In this document: positions 49,875 to 58,766 of the stretch, piece by piece | Layout: every line of letters starts with the position of its first letter | How positions within the stretch are numbered: position 1 is the stretch's first letter | NCBI GenBank assembly: GCA_015060625.1 | Contig: SUYC01000012.1 | Span: 1-64,000 of the forward strand | Origin: Xylanibacter ruminicola | GTDB lineage: Bacteria; Bacteroidota; Bacteroidia; Bacteroidales; Bacteroidaceae | Direction of reading: 5' to 3' | DNA length: 64,000 nucleotides | Position numbers and translations under genes: made by a program | Notes under the pieces: generated by a model | The model's input: only the letters and a program-made list of their open reading frames with translations | What the model was told of the DNA's origin: nothing | The model's database searches: none

Positions 49875-50519
49875 ATGAAGATAGATTTTGAAAAGAGTGG
49901 CGGACTTGTTCCTGCTATTATCCAGGATGCCCAGACCAAGAACGTACTGATGCTGGGCTATATGAACGAAGAGGCTTTCCAGAAAACCATCGACACCAAG
50001 AAGGTTACATTCTGGAGCCGCAGTCGCAATTGCCTTTGGACCAAAGGCGAAACCAGCGGTAACTTCCTGCATCTGGTAGATATCAAGGTGGATTGCGACA
50101 ACGACACACTGCTGGTAAAGGCTACCCCCGACGGTCCTACCTGTCACACCGGTACCGACACCTGTTGGGGAGAGACCAACGATAGCGGCGTAGCATTCCT
50201 GACCGAGCTGCAGGACTTTATCGACAAGCGCCACCAGGAGATGCCCGAGGGCAGCTATACCACCAAACTCTTTAAGGATGGTATCAACAAGATTGCCCAG
50301 AAGGTGGGCGAAGAAGCTCTGGAGACGGTGATCGAGGCCACCAACGGTACCGACGAGCATCTGGTTTACGAGGCCAGCGACCTGCTGTATCACCTCACCG
50401 TACTGCTCACCAGCAAGGGCTTGCGCATAGAGCAGGTGGCCGATGAGCTGCACAAGCGCCACGATTCCAACTGGGACAAGCAGCGCCGCGAAGCCAAAGC
50501 TGCAGGAAAAATGAAGTAA
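49875..50519 (+). CDS. hisI: Bifunctional HisIE (PRA-CH/PRA-PH)
   Basis: A 214-aa fusion. The N-terminal cyclohydrolase (VTFWSRSRNCLWTKGETSGN, DCDNDTLL, and Cys in GPTCHTGTDTCW) is followed from about residue 110 by the helical pyrophosphohydrolase (KVGEEALETVIEATN, EASDLLYHLTVLL). It performs steps two and three of histidine synthesis. It lies 18 bp after hisF. Confidence 0.96.
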   Translation: MKIDFEKSGGLVPAIIQDAQTKNVLMLGYMNEEAFQKTIDTKKVTFWSRSRNCLWTKGETSGNFLHLVDIKVDCDNDTLLVKATPDGPTCHTGTDTCWGETNDSGVAFLTELQDFIDKRHQEMPEGSYTTKLFKDGINKIAQKVGEEALETVIEATNGTDEHLVYEASDLLYHLTVLLTSKGLRIEQVADELHKRHDSNWDKQRREAKAAGKMK

Positions 50520-50550
50520 CATTAAAGATTAAAAACATTAAGCATTAGGT

Positions 50551-51234
50551 ATGCTGATATCGTATAAGAATGTAAACGTTTACCAGGATTCGGGCATTAA
50601 GGTGCTCGAAGGCGTAAACCTTGAGGTGAACGAGGGCGAGATGGTGTACGTGATTGGGCGCGTAGGCTCAGGAAAGAGCTCGCTCCTGAAAACACTCTAC
50701 GGCGAATTGGATGTTGACGAGGCCGACGAAGCCATCGTGCTGGAGCGCGACCTGAAGACCATTCGCAGGAAAGATATTCCAGGTTTGCGCCGCGACCTGG
50801 GTGTGGTGTTCCAGAATTTCCAGCTGCTCAGCGACCGCACCGTATATAAAAATCTTCGCTTTGTGCTCAAGGCTACCGGATGGAAAGATAACGATGCCAT
50901 CAACAACCGTATCAGCGAGGTAATGGACCAAATCGGCCTCGATGAGAAACTGTTTAAGATGCCCAACGAACTGTCGGGTGGCGAACAGCAGCGTGTGGCT
51001 ATCGCTCGTGCCATCCTGAACCACCCCAAACTGATTATCGCCGATGAGCCAACTGGCAATCTGGACAAGGAAACAGCCGACAGTATTATGCAACTGCTGA
51101 AGAGCATCGCCGAAACAGGCACTGCGGTAGTGATGTCGACCCACAACATCAGTCTGGTCAACAAGTACCCGGGCAAAGCCTTCCAATGCCTGGATGGCAG
51201 AATGGAACAAGTGGTGATTAAGCCAAAGGCTTAA
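50551..51234 (+). CDS. ftsE: FtsE-like ABC transporter ATP-binding protein
   Basis: A 227-aa ABC ATPase. Walker [10 protein letters not shown] (36-44), Q-loop FQNFQLLSD, signature [14 protein letters not shown], Walker [10 protein letters not shown], switch STHNI. The size and sequence fit FtsE, which with FtsX regulates cell-wall hydrolysis at division. ftsX is not adjacent. It could alternatively be an unrelated ABC export ATPase; FtsE is preferred. Confidence 0.8.
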   Translation: MLISYKNVNVYQDSGIKVLEGVNLEVNEGEMVYVIGRVGSGKSSLLKTLYGELDVDEADEAIVLERDLKTIRRKDIPGLRRDLGVVFQNFQLLSDRTVYKNLRFVLKATGWKDNDAINNRISEVMDQIGLDEKLFKMPNELSGGEQQRVAIARAILNHPKLIIADEPTGNLDKETADSIMQLLKSIAETGTAVVMSTHNISLVNKYPGKAFQCLDGRMEQVVIKPKA

Positions 51235-51274
51235 TAATTGACAATTGAAAATTGAAACTAAAAATATAAGGCTT

Positions 51275-52591
51275 ATGAAAGTAATGAAATTCGGCGGAAC
51301 ATCCGTCGGCTCACCAGAGAGAATGAAGGAGGTAACAGCACTTGTTACCAAGTTTAACGAACCCGTTTTCGTAGTGCTCTCAGCTATGTCGGGCACCACC
51401 AACAGTCTTGTGGAGATTTCAGACTATCTCTACAAGAAGAACCCCGATGGTGCTAACGAGGTGATTAACCGTTTGGAGCAGAAGTACGACAAACATGTTG
51501 ACGAACTGTATGCCAAGGACGAGACCAAGGCCCAGACCCGTGAGTTCCTGAAGAGCGAGTTCGACTACCTGCGCTCGTTCACCAAGGAGCTGTTTACCAG
51601 TTTCGAGGAGAAGAGCATTGTGGCTCAGGGCGAGATGATGTCGACCAATATGGTGGTTAACTACATGAACGAGATTGGTATCAAGGCCGTACTGCTGAAT
51701 GCACTCGACTTTATGCGTACCGATAAGAATGCCGAGCCCGATCCTGTATATATCAAGGAGAAGCTGTCTGCACTGATGAAGGAACACGAGGGTGTTCAGG
51801 TATTCCTTACTCAGGGCTTCATCTGCCGCAACGCTTATGGCGAGATCGACAACCTGCAGCGCGGTGGTAGCGACTACACAGCCTCGCTGATTGGTGCTGC
51901 TATCGGTGCCGATGAGATTCAGATCTGGACCGATATCGACGGTATGCACAATAACGACCCACGTGTGGTAGATGGCACTAAGCCCGTACACCACCTGCAC
52001 TTCGAAGAGGCTGCCGAGCTGGCTTACTTCGGTGCAAAGATTCTGCACCCCACCTGCGTACAGCCAGCCAAGTATGCCGGCATACCTGTCCGTCTGCTCA
52101 ACACCATGGACCCCGAGGCCGAGGGAACTACCATCAGCAACAAGACCGAATATGGTAAGATTAAGGCTATCGCTGCCAAAGATAACATCACTGCTATCAA
52201 AATCAAGTCGAGCCGCATGCTGCTGGCTACCGGTTTCCTGCGTAAGGTATTCGAGATTTTCGAGAGCTACCAGACACCTATCGACATGGTTTGTACCTCA
52301 GAAGTTGGTGTATCGATGAGTATCGACAACAGCGCTCACCTGGGCGAGATTGTGGATGAGCTGAAGAAGTACGGCACTGTTACCGTTGATACCAACATGT
52401 GTATCATCTGTGTGGTTGGCGACCTGGATTGGAGCAATGTAGGCTTCGAGACCATCGCCCTCGATGCACTGAAGGACATCCCTGTTCGCATGGTGAGCTA
52501 CGGTGGTTCTAACTACAACATCTCGTTCCTGATTCGCGAAGAGGACAAGAAGCGTGCCCTGCAGAAATTGAGCGACACCATCTTCAAGTAA
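51275..52591 (+). CDS. lysC: Aspartate kinase (monofunctional)
   Basis: A 438-aa kinase. MKVMKFGGTSVGSPERMKEV is the ATP-binding start; QRGGSDYTASLIGAA and the EIQIWTDIDGMHNNDPR segment are substrate motifs. Two ACT domains lie in about 300-438 (VDMVCTSEVGVSMSID). It phosphorylates aspartate for lysine, threonine and methionine. Start at 51275; a longer in-frame reading from 51245 runs through AATTGAAA repeats. lysA follows, giving a lysine unit. Confidence 0.95.
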   Translation: MKVMKFGGTSVGSPERMKEVTALVTKFNEPVFVVLSAMSGTTNSLVEISDYLYKKNPDGANEVINRLEQKYDKHVDELYAKDETKAQTREFLKSEFDYLRSFTKELFTSFEEKSIVAQGEMMSTNMVVNYMNEIGIKAVLLNALDFMRTDKNAEPDPVYIKEKLSALMKEHEGVQVFLTQGFICRNAYGEIDNLQRGGSDYTASLIGAAIGADEIQIWTDIDGMHNNDPRVVDGTKPVHHLHFEEAAELAYFGAKILHPTCVQPAKYAGIPVRLLNTMDPEAEGTTISNKTEYGKIKAIAAKDNITAIKIKSSRMLLATGFLRKVFEIFESYQTPIDMVCTSEVGVSMSIDNSAHLGEIVDELKKYGTVTVDTNMCIICVVGDLDWSNVGFETIALDALKDIPVRMVSYGGSNYNISFLIREEDKKRALQKLSDTIFK

Positions 52592-52641
52592 TTGAAAAGT
52601 TGAAAAATTGAAGAATTTAAAATTGAAAGAACAAACAGACA

Positions 52642-53802
52642 ATGGCTAAAGGAATATTCCCAGTAGAGAGGTTCAACGAGATTGAAACACCTTTCTACTA
52701 CTACGACACAGCTCTGCTGCGCCAGACACTACAAACGATTAACAACGAAGCCAGCAAGCACGAAGGCTTTGTGGTGCACTATGCCGTGAAGGCAAACGCC
52801 AACCCACGCATTCTGCGCATCATACGCGAAGCCGGACTGGGTGCCGACTGCGTGAGCGGCGGTGAGGTTGATGCCTCCATCAAAGCGGGATTTCCCAAGG
52901 ATAAAATCGTTTATGCTGGTGTAGGTAAGAGCGATTGGGAAATCAAATTGGGACTAGACAACGACATCTTCTGTTTTAACGTAGAGAGCATCCCCGAGCT
53001 CGAAGTGATTAACGAACTCGCTGCCGAAAAGGGGAAAGTGGCTCGCGTGGCTTTCCGTTTGAATCCCAATGTGGGTGCCCACACCCACGCCAACATCACC
53101 ACCGGACTGGCCGAAAACAAGTTTGGTATCGCCATGAGTGATATGGTAACAGTGATTCGCGAAGCCGAGAAGATGCAGAACGTAAAATTTGTAGGACTGC
53201 ACTTCCATATTGGTTCGCAGATATTGGATATGGGCGATTTCGAGGCGCTGTGCAATCGCGTCAACGAGTTGCAGCAGGAGCTTATCAGTCATCGCATCCG
53301 CGTAGAGCACATTAACGTGGGGGGCGGACTTGGTATCGACTACGAGCATCCCAATCGTGTGCCCATTCCCGATTTCAAGGCTTACTTCGACACTTATGCC
53401 AAGAAGCTGAAACTGCAACCCGGACAGACCCTGCACTTTGAGTTAGGACGCGCCGTTGTGGCTCAGTGCGGCAGTCTTATCACGCGTACCTTATATATTA
53501 AAGAAGGTGCCGTTAAGAAGTTTGCCATTGTTGATGCAGGATTCACCGACCTCATCCGCCCGGCACTCTACCAGGCTTACCACAAGATTGAGAATATCAC
53601 CAGCGACGAAACACCCGAGGCCTACGATGTGGTAGGACCTATCTGTGAGAGCACCGATGTGTTTGCCAAGCAGATCGACCTGAACAAGGCTAAGCGTGGC
53701 GACTTGCTGGCTATCCGATCGGCTGGTGCCTACGGAGAAATCATGGCATCGCAGTATAACTGTCGACGCCTGCCCAAGGGCTACATGAGCGATGAGCTTT
53801 AA
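52642..53802 (+). CDS. lysA: Diaminopimelate decarboxylase
   Basis: A 386-aa fold III PLP enzyme. HYAVKANANPRILR carries the PLP lysine; LHFHIGSQI, VGGGLGIDYEH and CESTDVFAKQ (Cys of the partner active site) are present, with YGEIMASQYN near the end. It decarboxylates meso-DAP to lysine. It lies 50 bp after lysC. Confidence 0.96.
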   Translation: MAKGIFPVERFNEIETPFYYYDTALLRQTLQTINNEASKHEGFVVHYAVKANANPRILRIIREAGLGADCVSGGEVDASIKAGFPKDKIVYAGVGKSDWEIKLGLDNDIFCFNVESIPELEVINELAAEKGKVARVAFRLNPNVGAHTHANITTGLAENKFGIAMSDMVTVIREAEKMQNVKFVGLHFHIGSQILDMGDFEALCNRVNELQQELISHRIRVEHINVGGGLGIDYEHPNRVPIPDFKAYFDTYAKKLKLQPGQTLHFELGRAVVAQCGSLITRTLYIKEGAVKKFAIVDAGFTDLIRPALYQAYHKIENITSDETPEAYDVVGPICESTDVFAKQIDLNKAKRGDLLAIRSAGAYGEIMASQYNCRRLPKGYMSDEL

Positions 53803-53815
53803 GCAATTGATAATT

Positions 53816-53829
53816 CTTGCTTAAGCAAG
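53816..53829. repeat. 14-bp perfect palindrome CTTGCTTAAGCAAG
   Basis: Lies 14 bp after the lysA stop. It may be part of a weak terminator, but no T-tract follows, so the role is unclear. Confidence 0.35.
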
Positions 53830-53865
53830 CGTACTAAAGAAACGATTAGATAATTGATAATTGAA

Positions 53866-54534
53866 ATGAATAGAGACGAACGAAGATTCTCTGTTATCAT
53901 GACCGTGTACGACCAGGCGTACGAGCTGCAGGAAAACTTAACGGCTTTCCTCACCCAGCAGTACGCGCCTGGCTACGAGGTCGTGGTGGTCGATGAATCT
54001 TCAACCGATGAGACGCCAGATGTACTGAAGCTTCTCAAAAAAGATTACCCCAACCTCTATACCACCTTCCTACCCAAGTCAGAAGGGCATGCCATGAGCA
54101 AAAAGCAGGCCTATAACATTGGTATCAAGGCTGCGAAAAACGATTGGTTAATCTTTGCCAACGCCAGTTATGCACCCGTAAACGAAACTATCCTGCAGGC
54201 CATCAACGACAGCCTGGATGATACAGCCGACCTGACGTTAGGCTATCTGACCAAAAAAGGTATCAAACTACAGTCGTTCTACGATGTAGATGACGCCAAG
54301 GACCATATTACACGCATAGAGCGCCAATTAAAGAAGGTGAGAGAACGCAAGCGCTACCACTACCGCTGGGGGCGATACGATTTCATCGTTTGCAAGAAAT
54401 CGGTTGTCATCGATATTCTGAAGTTCTTCGAACTCCGCCCATCGTTTGTTCAGCGACAGGCACTGCGTTGGCGAGTTTTCTGGAAAAACCAGTTCAGCAG
54501 ATATGAATATATTACATATCTACCCAAAGAATAA
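53866..54534 (+). CDS. Glycosyltransferase family 2 protein
   Basis: A 222-aa GT-A enzyme. RFSVIMTVYDQAYELQENL, VVVVDESSTDETPDVL (nucleotide-binding DxS-like) and KSEGHAMSKKQAYNIGIKAA are family motifs. A C-terminal basic segment (RQLKKVRERKRYHYRWGR) may contact membrane or acceptor. It overlaps the next glycosyltransferase gene by 32 bp, so both probably build the same glycan. Start at MNRDERRF. Confidence 0.85.
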   Translation: MNRDERRFSVIMTVYDQAYELQENLTAFLTQQYAPGYEVVVVDESSTDETPDVLKLLKKDYPNLYTTFLPKSEGHAMSKKQAYNIGIKAAKNDWLIFANASYAPVNETILQAINDSLDDTADLTLGYLTKKGIKLQSFYDVDDAKDHITRIERQLKKVRERKRYHYRWGRYDFIVCKKSVVIDILKFFELRPSFVQRQALRWRVFWKNQFSRYEYITYLPKE

Positions 54535-55582
54535 CGAGCTGATACAAAGTCATGTACAGCTACTGGTAGAGGGATTGAAACAGAGTGCCACCGTGGTAGT
54601 GGCCGACAACACCAAATCCTTCTACCAACAGGCTCGCGACGTGCAGCCCGACATCATCCACATTCACGGTGCCAACCAAATGGTACAGACCAAAGCCATG
54701 CGCTGCGCCAGAAAGTTGAACATACGCACCGTAGTAACGCCTCACGGCCAGCTACAGCCTTTTGCCTTAGAGCTACTGCCCCCGCAACAGCGTGCAGCCA
54801 TGAGTCTGGTACAGAGCGAGTTTATCGAGGGCGCCTATGCCGTGATCACCATGGGCAAGATGGAGCGACTGGGGTTTATGGCCCTTGGGTGGAACCCACG
54901 GGTTGAGGAGGTTCACAATGCTGTGACCACCAACACCATCACGGCTGCCGAAATGGCTGCTCAAACATTTGCCATCTACCAGAAGGTGCTCGACTCGAAC
55001 ACCCTCGAACTGATGGACGACCTGACCCTACGTGCCCTAAAGGTGATTATCAAGGCTGGTATCATGGGCGATAAACGCTGGGTGGAAAAGGAAGCACAAG
55101 AGGTTGATGCACGCCTGATTGACTGGCGACGTCTGCTGATTTATGCCGAACATGAGCATATCAGCAACTACACCGACTATGGTATCCACGTGCTCGACTA
55201 CTCATCACCACTCATCGACACCACGAAGATTCCGGCTTATTTCCCCCGAAGATTTCAACGTCCACGCCCCATCAAGGAGCTGATAGGCGATTATCAGGGC
55301 GACGAGACCGACTATCTGATGCGCATGATCCGTCAGATACTCAAGGCCCCCACCCTGCTCAACATGATGGAACTGACACGCGAGCTGTATCGCGACAACG
55401 TGAACGACGACCAGCTGGCCGAGGCACTCGAAGAGGCTAACCTGACCAAGCGTGCCGCCCGATTGATTCAGGTACTGAAGGAACAAGTGCTGCTCGACGA
55501 GGGCTACATGCCCATCGACCCGCTCGACGACCGACAGACCGACGTATTACGTAACGCACTGAAAAACCATTTGAAGATATGA
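54503..55582 (+). CDS. Glycosyltransferase group 1-like protein
   Basis: A 359-aa protein. MNILHIYPKNNELIQSHVQL and DIIHIHGANQMVQTKAMRCA, with VVTPHGQLQPFALEL, form the N-terminal half of a GT-B fold (GT4-type). The C-terminal half (about 165-359, WVEKEAQEVDARLIDWRRLL onward) is helical and lacks the usual E-x7-E nucleotide motif, so activity is uncertain. It overlaps GT2 upstream and fbp downstream (ATGA). Confidence 0.65.
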   Translation: MNILHIYPKNNELIQSHVQLLVEGLKQSATVVVADNTKSFYQQARDVQPDIIHIHGANQMVQTKAMRCARKLNIRTVVTPHGQLQPFALELLPPQQRAAMSLVQSEFIEGAYAVITMGKMERLGFMALGWNPRVEEVHNAVTTNTITAAEMAAQTFAIYQKVLDSNTLELMDDLTLRALKVIIKAGIMGDKRWVEKEAQEVDARLIDWRRLLIYAEHEHISNYTDYGIHVLDYSSPLIDTTKIPAYFPRRFQRPRPIKELIGDYQGDETDYLMRMIRQILKAPTLLNMMELTRELYRDNVNDDQLAEALEEANLTKRAARLIQVLKEQVLLDEGYMPIDPLDDRQTDVLRNALKNHLKI

Positions 55583-57552
55583 AACATCTTACTGACAACG
55601 AAACTGATCTGCACTACTTACAACTGCTAGCCCAATCATTCCCCACGGTAGCAGATGCCTCGACCGAAATTATCAACCTCGAGGCCATCATGGCACTGCC
55701 AAAGGGCACCGAGCACTTCCTGGCTGATATTCATGGCGAGAGCGAGGCTTTCCGCCATATCCTGAAGAATGCCTCAGGAAATATCAAACGTAAGGTGAAC
55801 GAGCTGTTTGGCAACGACATCCGTGAGAGCGAGAAGAAGGAGTTGTGCACCCTGATATACTACCCCGAAGAGAAACTGGAGCTGATTAAGGCTCAGGAAA
55901 AAGACATCGAAGACTGGTACCGTATTACCATCCACCAACTGGTAAAGGTGTGCCGCGATGTGAGCAGCAAGTACACCCGTTCGAAGGTGCGCAAATCGCT
56001 GCCACCGGATTTTGCCTATATCATCGAGGAGCTGCTGCACGAGAGTTTGAGCGACAACGATAAGGCTGCCTATGTCAGCGTCATCGTCAACACCATTATA
56101 TCTACAGGACGTGCCGACGATTTTATCTGCGCCATCTGTAACGTCATCCAGCGCCTGTCTATCGACCAGCTGCATATTCTGGGCGATATCTATGATCGCG
56201 GACCTGGTGCCCATAAGATCATGGACACCCTGCGCCAATACCACTCGTGGGACATCCAGTGGGGTAATCACGATGTATTGTGGATGGGTGCAGCTGCCGG
56301 CAACGATGCCTGTATCTGCAATGTGCTGCGCCTGTGCCTGCGTTATGCCAACCTGGCCACTATCGAGGAGTATGGTATCAATCTGGTACCGCTGGCCACC
56401 TTTGCACTCGACGTGTACGGCAACGATCCCTGTCTGGAATTCCAGCCAAAACTGCTGCCAGGCAATCAGATGGACGAGAAAACACAACAGCTCACGGCCA
56501 AAATGCACAAAGCCATCGCTGTGCTGCAGTTCAAGACCGAAGCTGAGATATATAACCGCCGTCCAGAGTGGCAGATGCAGCACCGCTGTATGCTCAGCCA
56601 CATCGATTACGAAAAGGGCAAATGCACCATCGACGGCAAGGCCTACGAAATGAAGAGTTGCAACTTCCCCACCGTAGATCCCAAGGCCCCCAACCAGCTA
56701 ACCGCTGAGGAAGCCGACCTGATGCAGAAGCTGCGCCACTCGTTCCGCATCAGCGAAAAACTGCACAAGCATATCCGCACGCTGCTGTCGCACGGATGTA
56801 TGTACGCCATCAGCAACAGCAACCTGCTGTTTCATGCAGCCATCCCATTGAACGACGACGGCTCGCTGAAAGAGGTAGAGATTTATCCCGGCAAGCGCTT
56901 TGCGGGTAAGGACCTGATGCACAATATCGGCATGATGGTACGCGAAGCGTTCCAGAACGATTCGGTAGATAAGGATTACGCCCGCGATTACTTCCTGTAT
57001 CTGTGGTGCGGTCAGGATTCGCCCCTGTTCTGCAAGTCGAAGATGGCCACCTTCGAACGCTATTTCTTAGCAGACAAGGAGACCTACAAAGAAGAGAAAG
57101 GTAATTACTTTAAGCTGCGCGACAGCGAGGAGGTGTGCGACCGCATTCTCGATGCCTTTGGCGTAAAGGGCACCAACCGCCACATTATCAACGGTCATGT
57201 GCCCGTACATGCCGGTAGCGGCGAGAATCCTATCAAGGCAGGCGGCAAGCTCATGGTGATTGATGGTGGTTTCTCCGAGGCCTATCACAAGGAGACTGGT
57301 ATTGCCGGCTACACCTTAGTTTATCACTCGCGCGGTTTCCAACTGGTTCAGCACGAGCCGTTCACCTCGGCCCGCGATGCCGTGATGCGCGAAACAGATA
57401 TTAAATCCACCACACAGATTATCGAAATGTCGGCCCATCGCATGCTGGTGGCCGATACCGATAAGGGCGAAGAGCTGCGCACACAGATTGCCGACCTGAA
57501 GGAGCTGCTTTACGCCTATCGTCATGGTATCATCACTGAACGCCGCCGATGA
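55579..57552 (+). CDS. fbp: Fructose-1,6-bisphosphatase class III
   Basis: A 657-aa enzyme of the class III (calcineurin-like) family. Metal-binding motifs: FLADIHGESEAFRHIL, GDIYDRGPGAHKIMD, QWGNHDVLWMG, and NGHVPVHAGSGENP near the C-terminus. It catalyses the gluconeogenic dephosphorylation of fructose 1,6-bisphosphate. Length is typical. It overlaps the glycosyltransferase by four bases and the DUF5103 gene by four. Confidence 0.96.
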   Translation: MKHLTDNETDLHYLQLLAQSFPTVADASTEIINLEAIMALPKGTEHFLADIHGESEAFRHILKNASGNIKRKVNELFGNDIRESEKKELCTLIYYPEEKLELIKAQEKDIEDWYRITIHQLVKVCRDVSSKYTRSKVRKSLPPDFAYIIEELLHESLSDNDKAAYVSVIVNTIISTGRADDFICAICNVIQRLSIDQLHILGDIYDRGPGAHKIMDTLRQYHSWDIQWGNHDVLWMGAAAGNDACICNVLRLCLRYANLATIEEYGINLVPLATFALDVYGNDPCLEFQPKLLPGNQMDEKTQQLTAKMHKAIAVLQFKTEAEIYNRRPEWQMQHRCMLSHIDYEKGKCTIDGKAYEMKSCNFPTVDPKAPNQLTAEEADLMQKLRHSFRISEKLHKHIRTLLSHGCMYAISNSNLLFHAAIPLNDDGSLKEVEIYPGKRFAGKDLMHNIGMMVREAFQNDSVDKDYARDYFLYLWCGQDSPLFCKSKMATFERYFLADKETYKEEKGNYFKLRDSEEVCDRILDAFGVKGTNRHIINGHVPVHAGSGENPIKAGGKLMVIDGGFSEAYHKETGIAGYTLVYHSRGFQLVQHEPFTSARDAVMRETDIKSTTQIIEMSAHRMLVADTDKGEELRTQIADLKELLYAYRHGIITERRR

Positions 57553-58766
57553 TTGCCCGCTGTATGTTAGTACTGCTGTGGCTGCTGCCTTTAGCTGCAC
57601 AAGCCGAAAGCCACATTAACCAGCCCAACATTAAAACGCTGGTGACGATGGTGAACGGCAACTGGCTGAATGCACCCGTGATGCGCTTGCAGAGCGACGA
57701 TGTGCTGACGGTAGAGTTCGATGAACTGTCGCACGATTATCACCGCTACGTGTATCGTTTGGAACATTGCGAGGCCGACTGGACACCATCTGAAGAACTG
57801 TTTGAAAGCGACTGGCTGACAGGCTTTAACGATAACCCCATCGAGGAATACGCACACTCGGTGAACACCATCGTGCCTTATACCCACTACCAACTGCAGC
57901 TACCCAACGACCGCTGCCAACTGACCATGAGCGGCAATTACCGCCTGTATATTTTTGACGAGGACGACGACAACCGCGAGGTGCTGGTAACCGAATTTAT
58001 GGTTACCGAACAATCCATGCGCCTGAGTCTGAGCACCACTTCCAACACCGATATCGACACCCGAGTGAGCCACCAGCAGGTAGCGATGACGCTCGATTAC
58101 GGCCACCTGCCCGTTACCAACCCCGATACGCAAATCTATGCCGTAGTGATGCAGAACCATCAGCAGCACCAGATGCGCCAAGGTGTCAAACCCGACATCA
58201 CCACCCGCAATGGGCTGGAGTGGACTCACAACCGCCAGCTTATCTTCGATGCAGGCAACGAGTATCGTAAGTTCGAGGTGCTGGATGTGAGCCATCCCAC
58301 AATGGGTATCGATCATATCACCTGGGACGGCAAAAACTATCAGGCCTACACCTTTGAGGATGCCCCCCGTCCCAACTATCTGTACGACGAGGATGCCAAT
58401 GGCGCCTTCTGTATTCGCAACAGCGACTACCATGAGGTAAGCACCACAGGCCAGTATGTATGGGTGAACTACCGTCTGCGTGTGCCACACCAGGGACCTA
58501 TCTACATCAGCGGGCGCTGGACCACTGCCACCGGCACCGACGACTACATGCTATATTACGACCCCGTGAACGAACTATACACAGCCAGCATTCTGCAAAA
58601 ACAAGGTTATTACAACTACCAGTACATCACAGCCGATGGGCAACAGTTAGCCAGCGAGGGCAACTATTACCAAACCGAAAATCAATATCAAGCTTTGATT
58701 TATTATCGCGGCACTACCGATCGCACTTGGCGCCTTAGTGCTTTTTGCGATACTGTTCGGGAGTAA
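57549..58766 (+). CDS. DUF5103 protein (type IX secretion plug-like)
   Basis: A 405-aa secreted protein: signal peptide MIARCMLVLLWLLPLAAQA, then a beta-rich DUF5103 body with VEFDELSHDYHRYVYRLEHC, WTPSEELFESDWLTGFNDNP and IEEYAHSVNTIVPYTHYQL, and a late YYNYQYITADG strand. Related proteins have been described as a plug component of type IX secretion translocon in Bacteroidetes. Its 3' end overlaps the oppositely oriented AraC regulator gene by 32 bp, a convergent overlap. Confidence 0.8.
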   Translation: MIARCMLVLLWLLPLAAQAESHINQPNIKTLVTMVNGNWLNAPVMRLQSDDVLTVEFDELSHDYHRYVYRLEHCEADWTPSEELFESDWLTGFNDNPIEEYAHSVNTIVPYTHYQLQLPNDRCQLTMSGNYRLYIFDEDDDNREVLVTEFMVTEQSMRLSLSTTSNTDIDTRVSHQQVAMTLDYGHLPVTNPDTQIYAVVMQNHQQHQMRQGVKPDITTRNGLEWTHNRQLIFDAGNEYRKFEVLDVSHPTMGIDHITWDGKNYQAYTFEDAPRPNYLYDEDANGAFCIRNSDYHEVSTTGQYVWVNYRLRVPHQGPIYISGRWTTATGTDDYMLYYDPVNELYTASILQKQGYYNYQYITADGQQLASEGNYYQTENQYQALIYYRGTTDRTWRLSAFCDTVRE

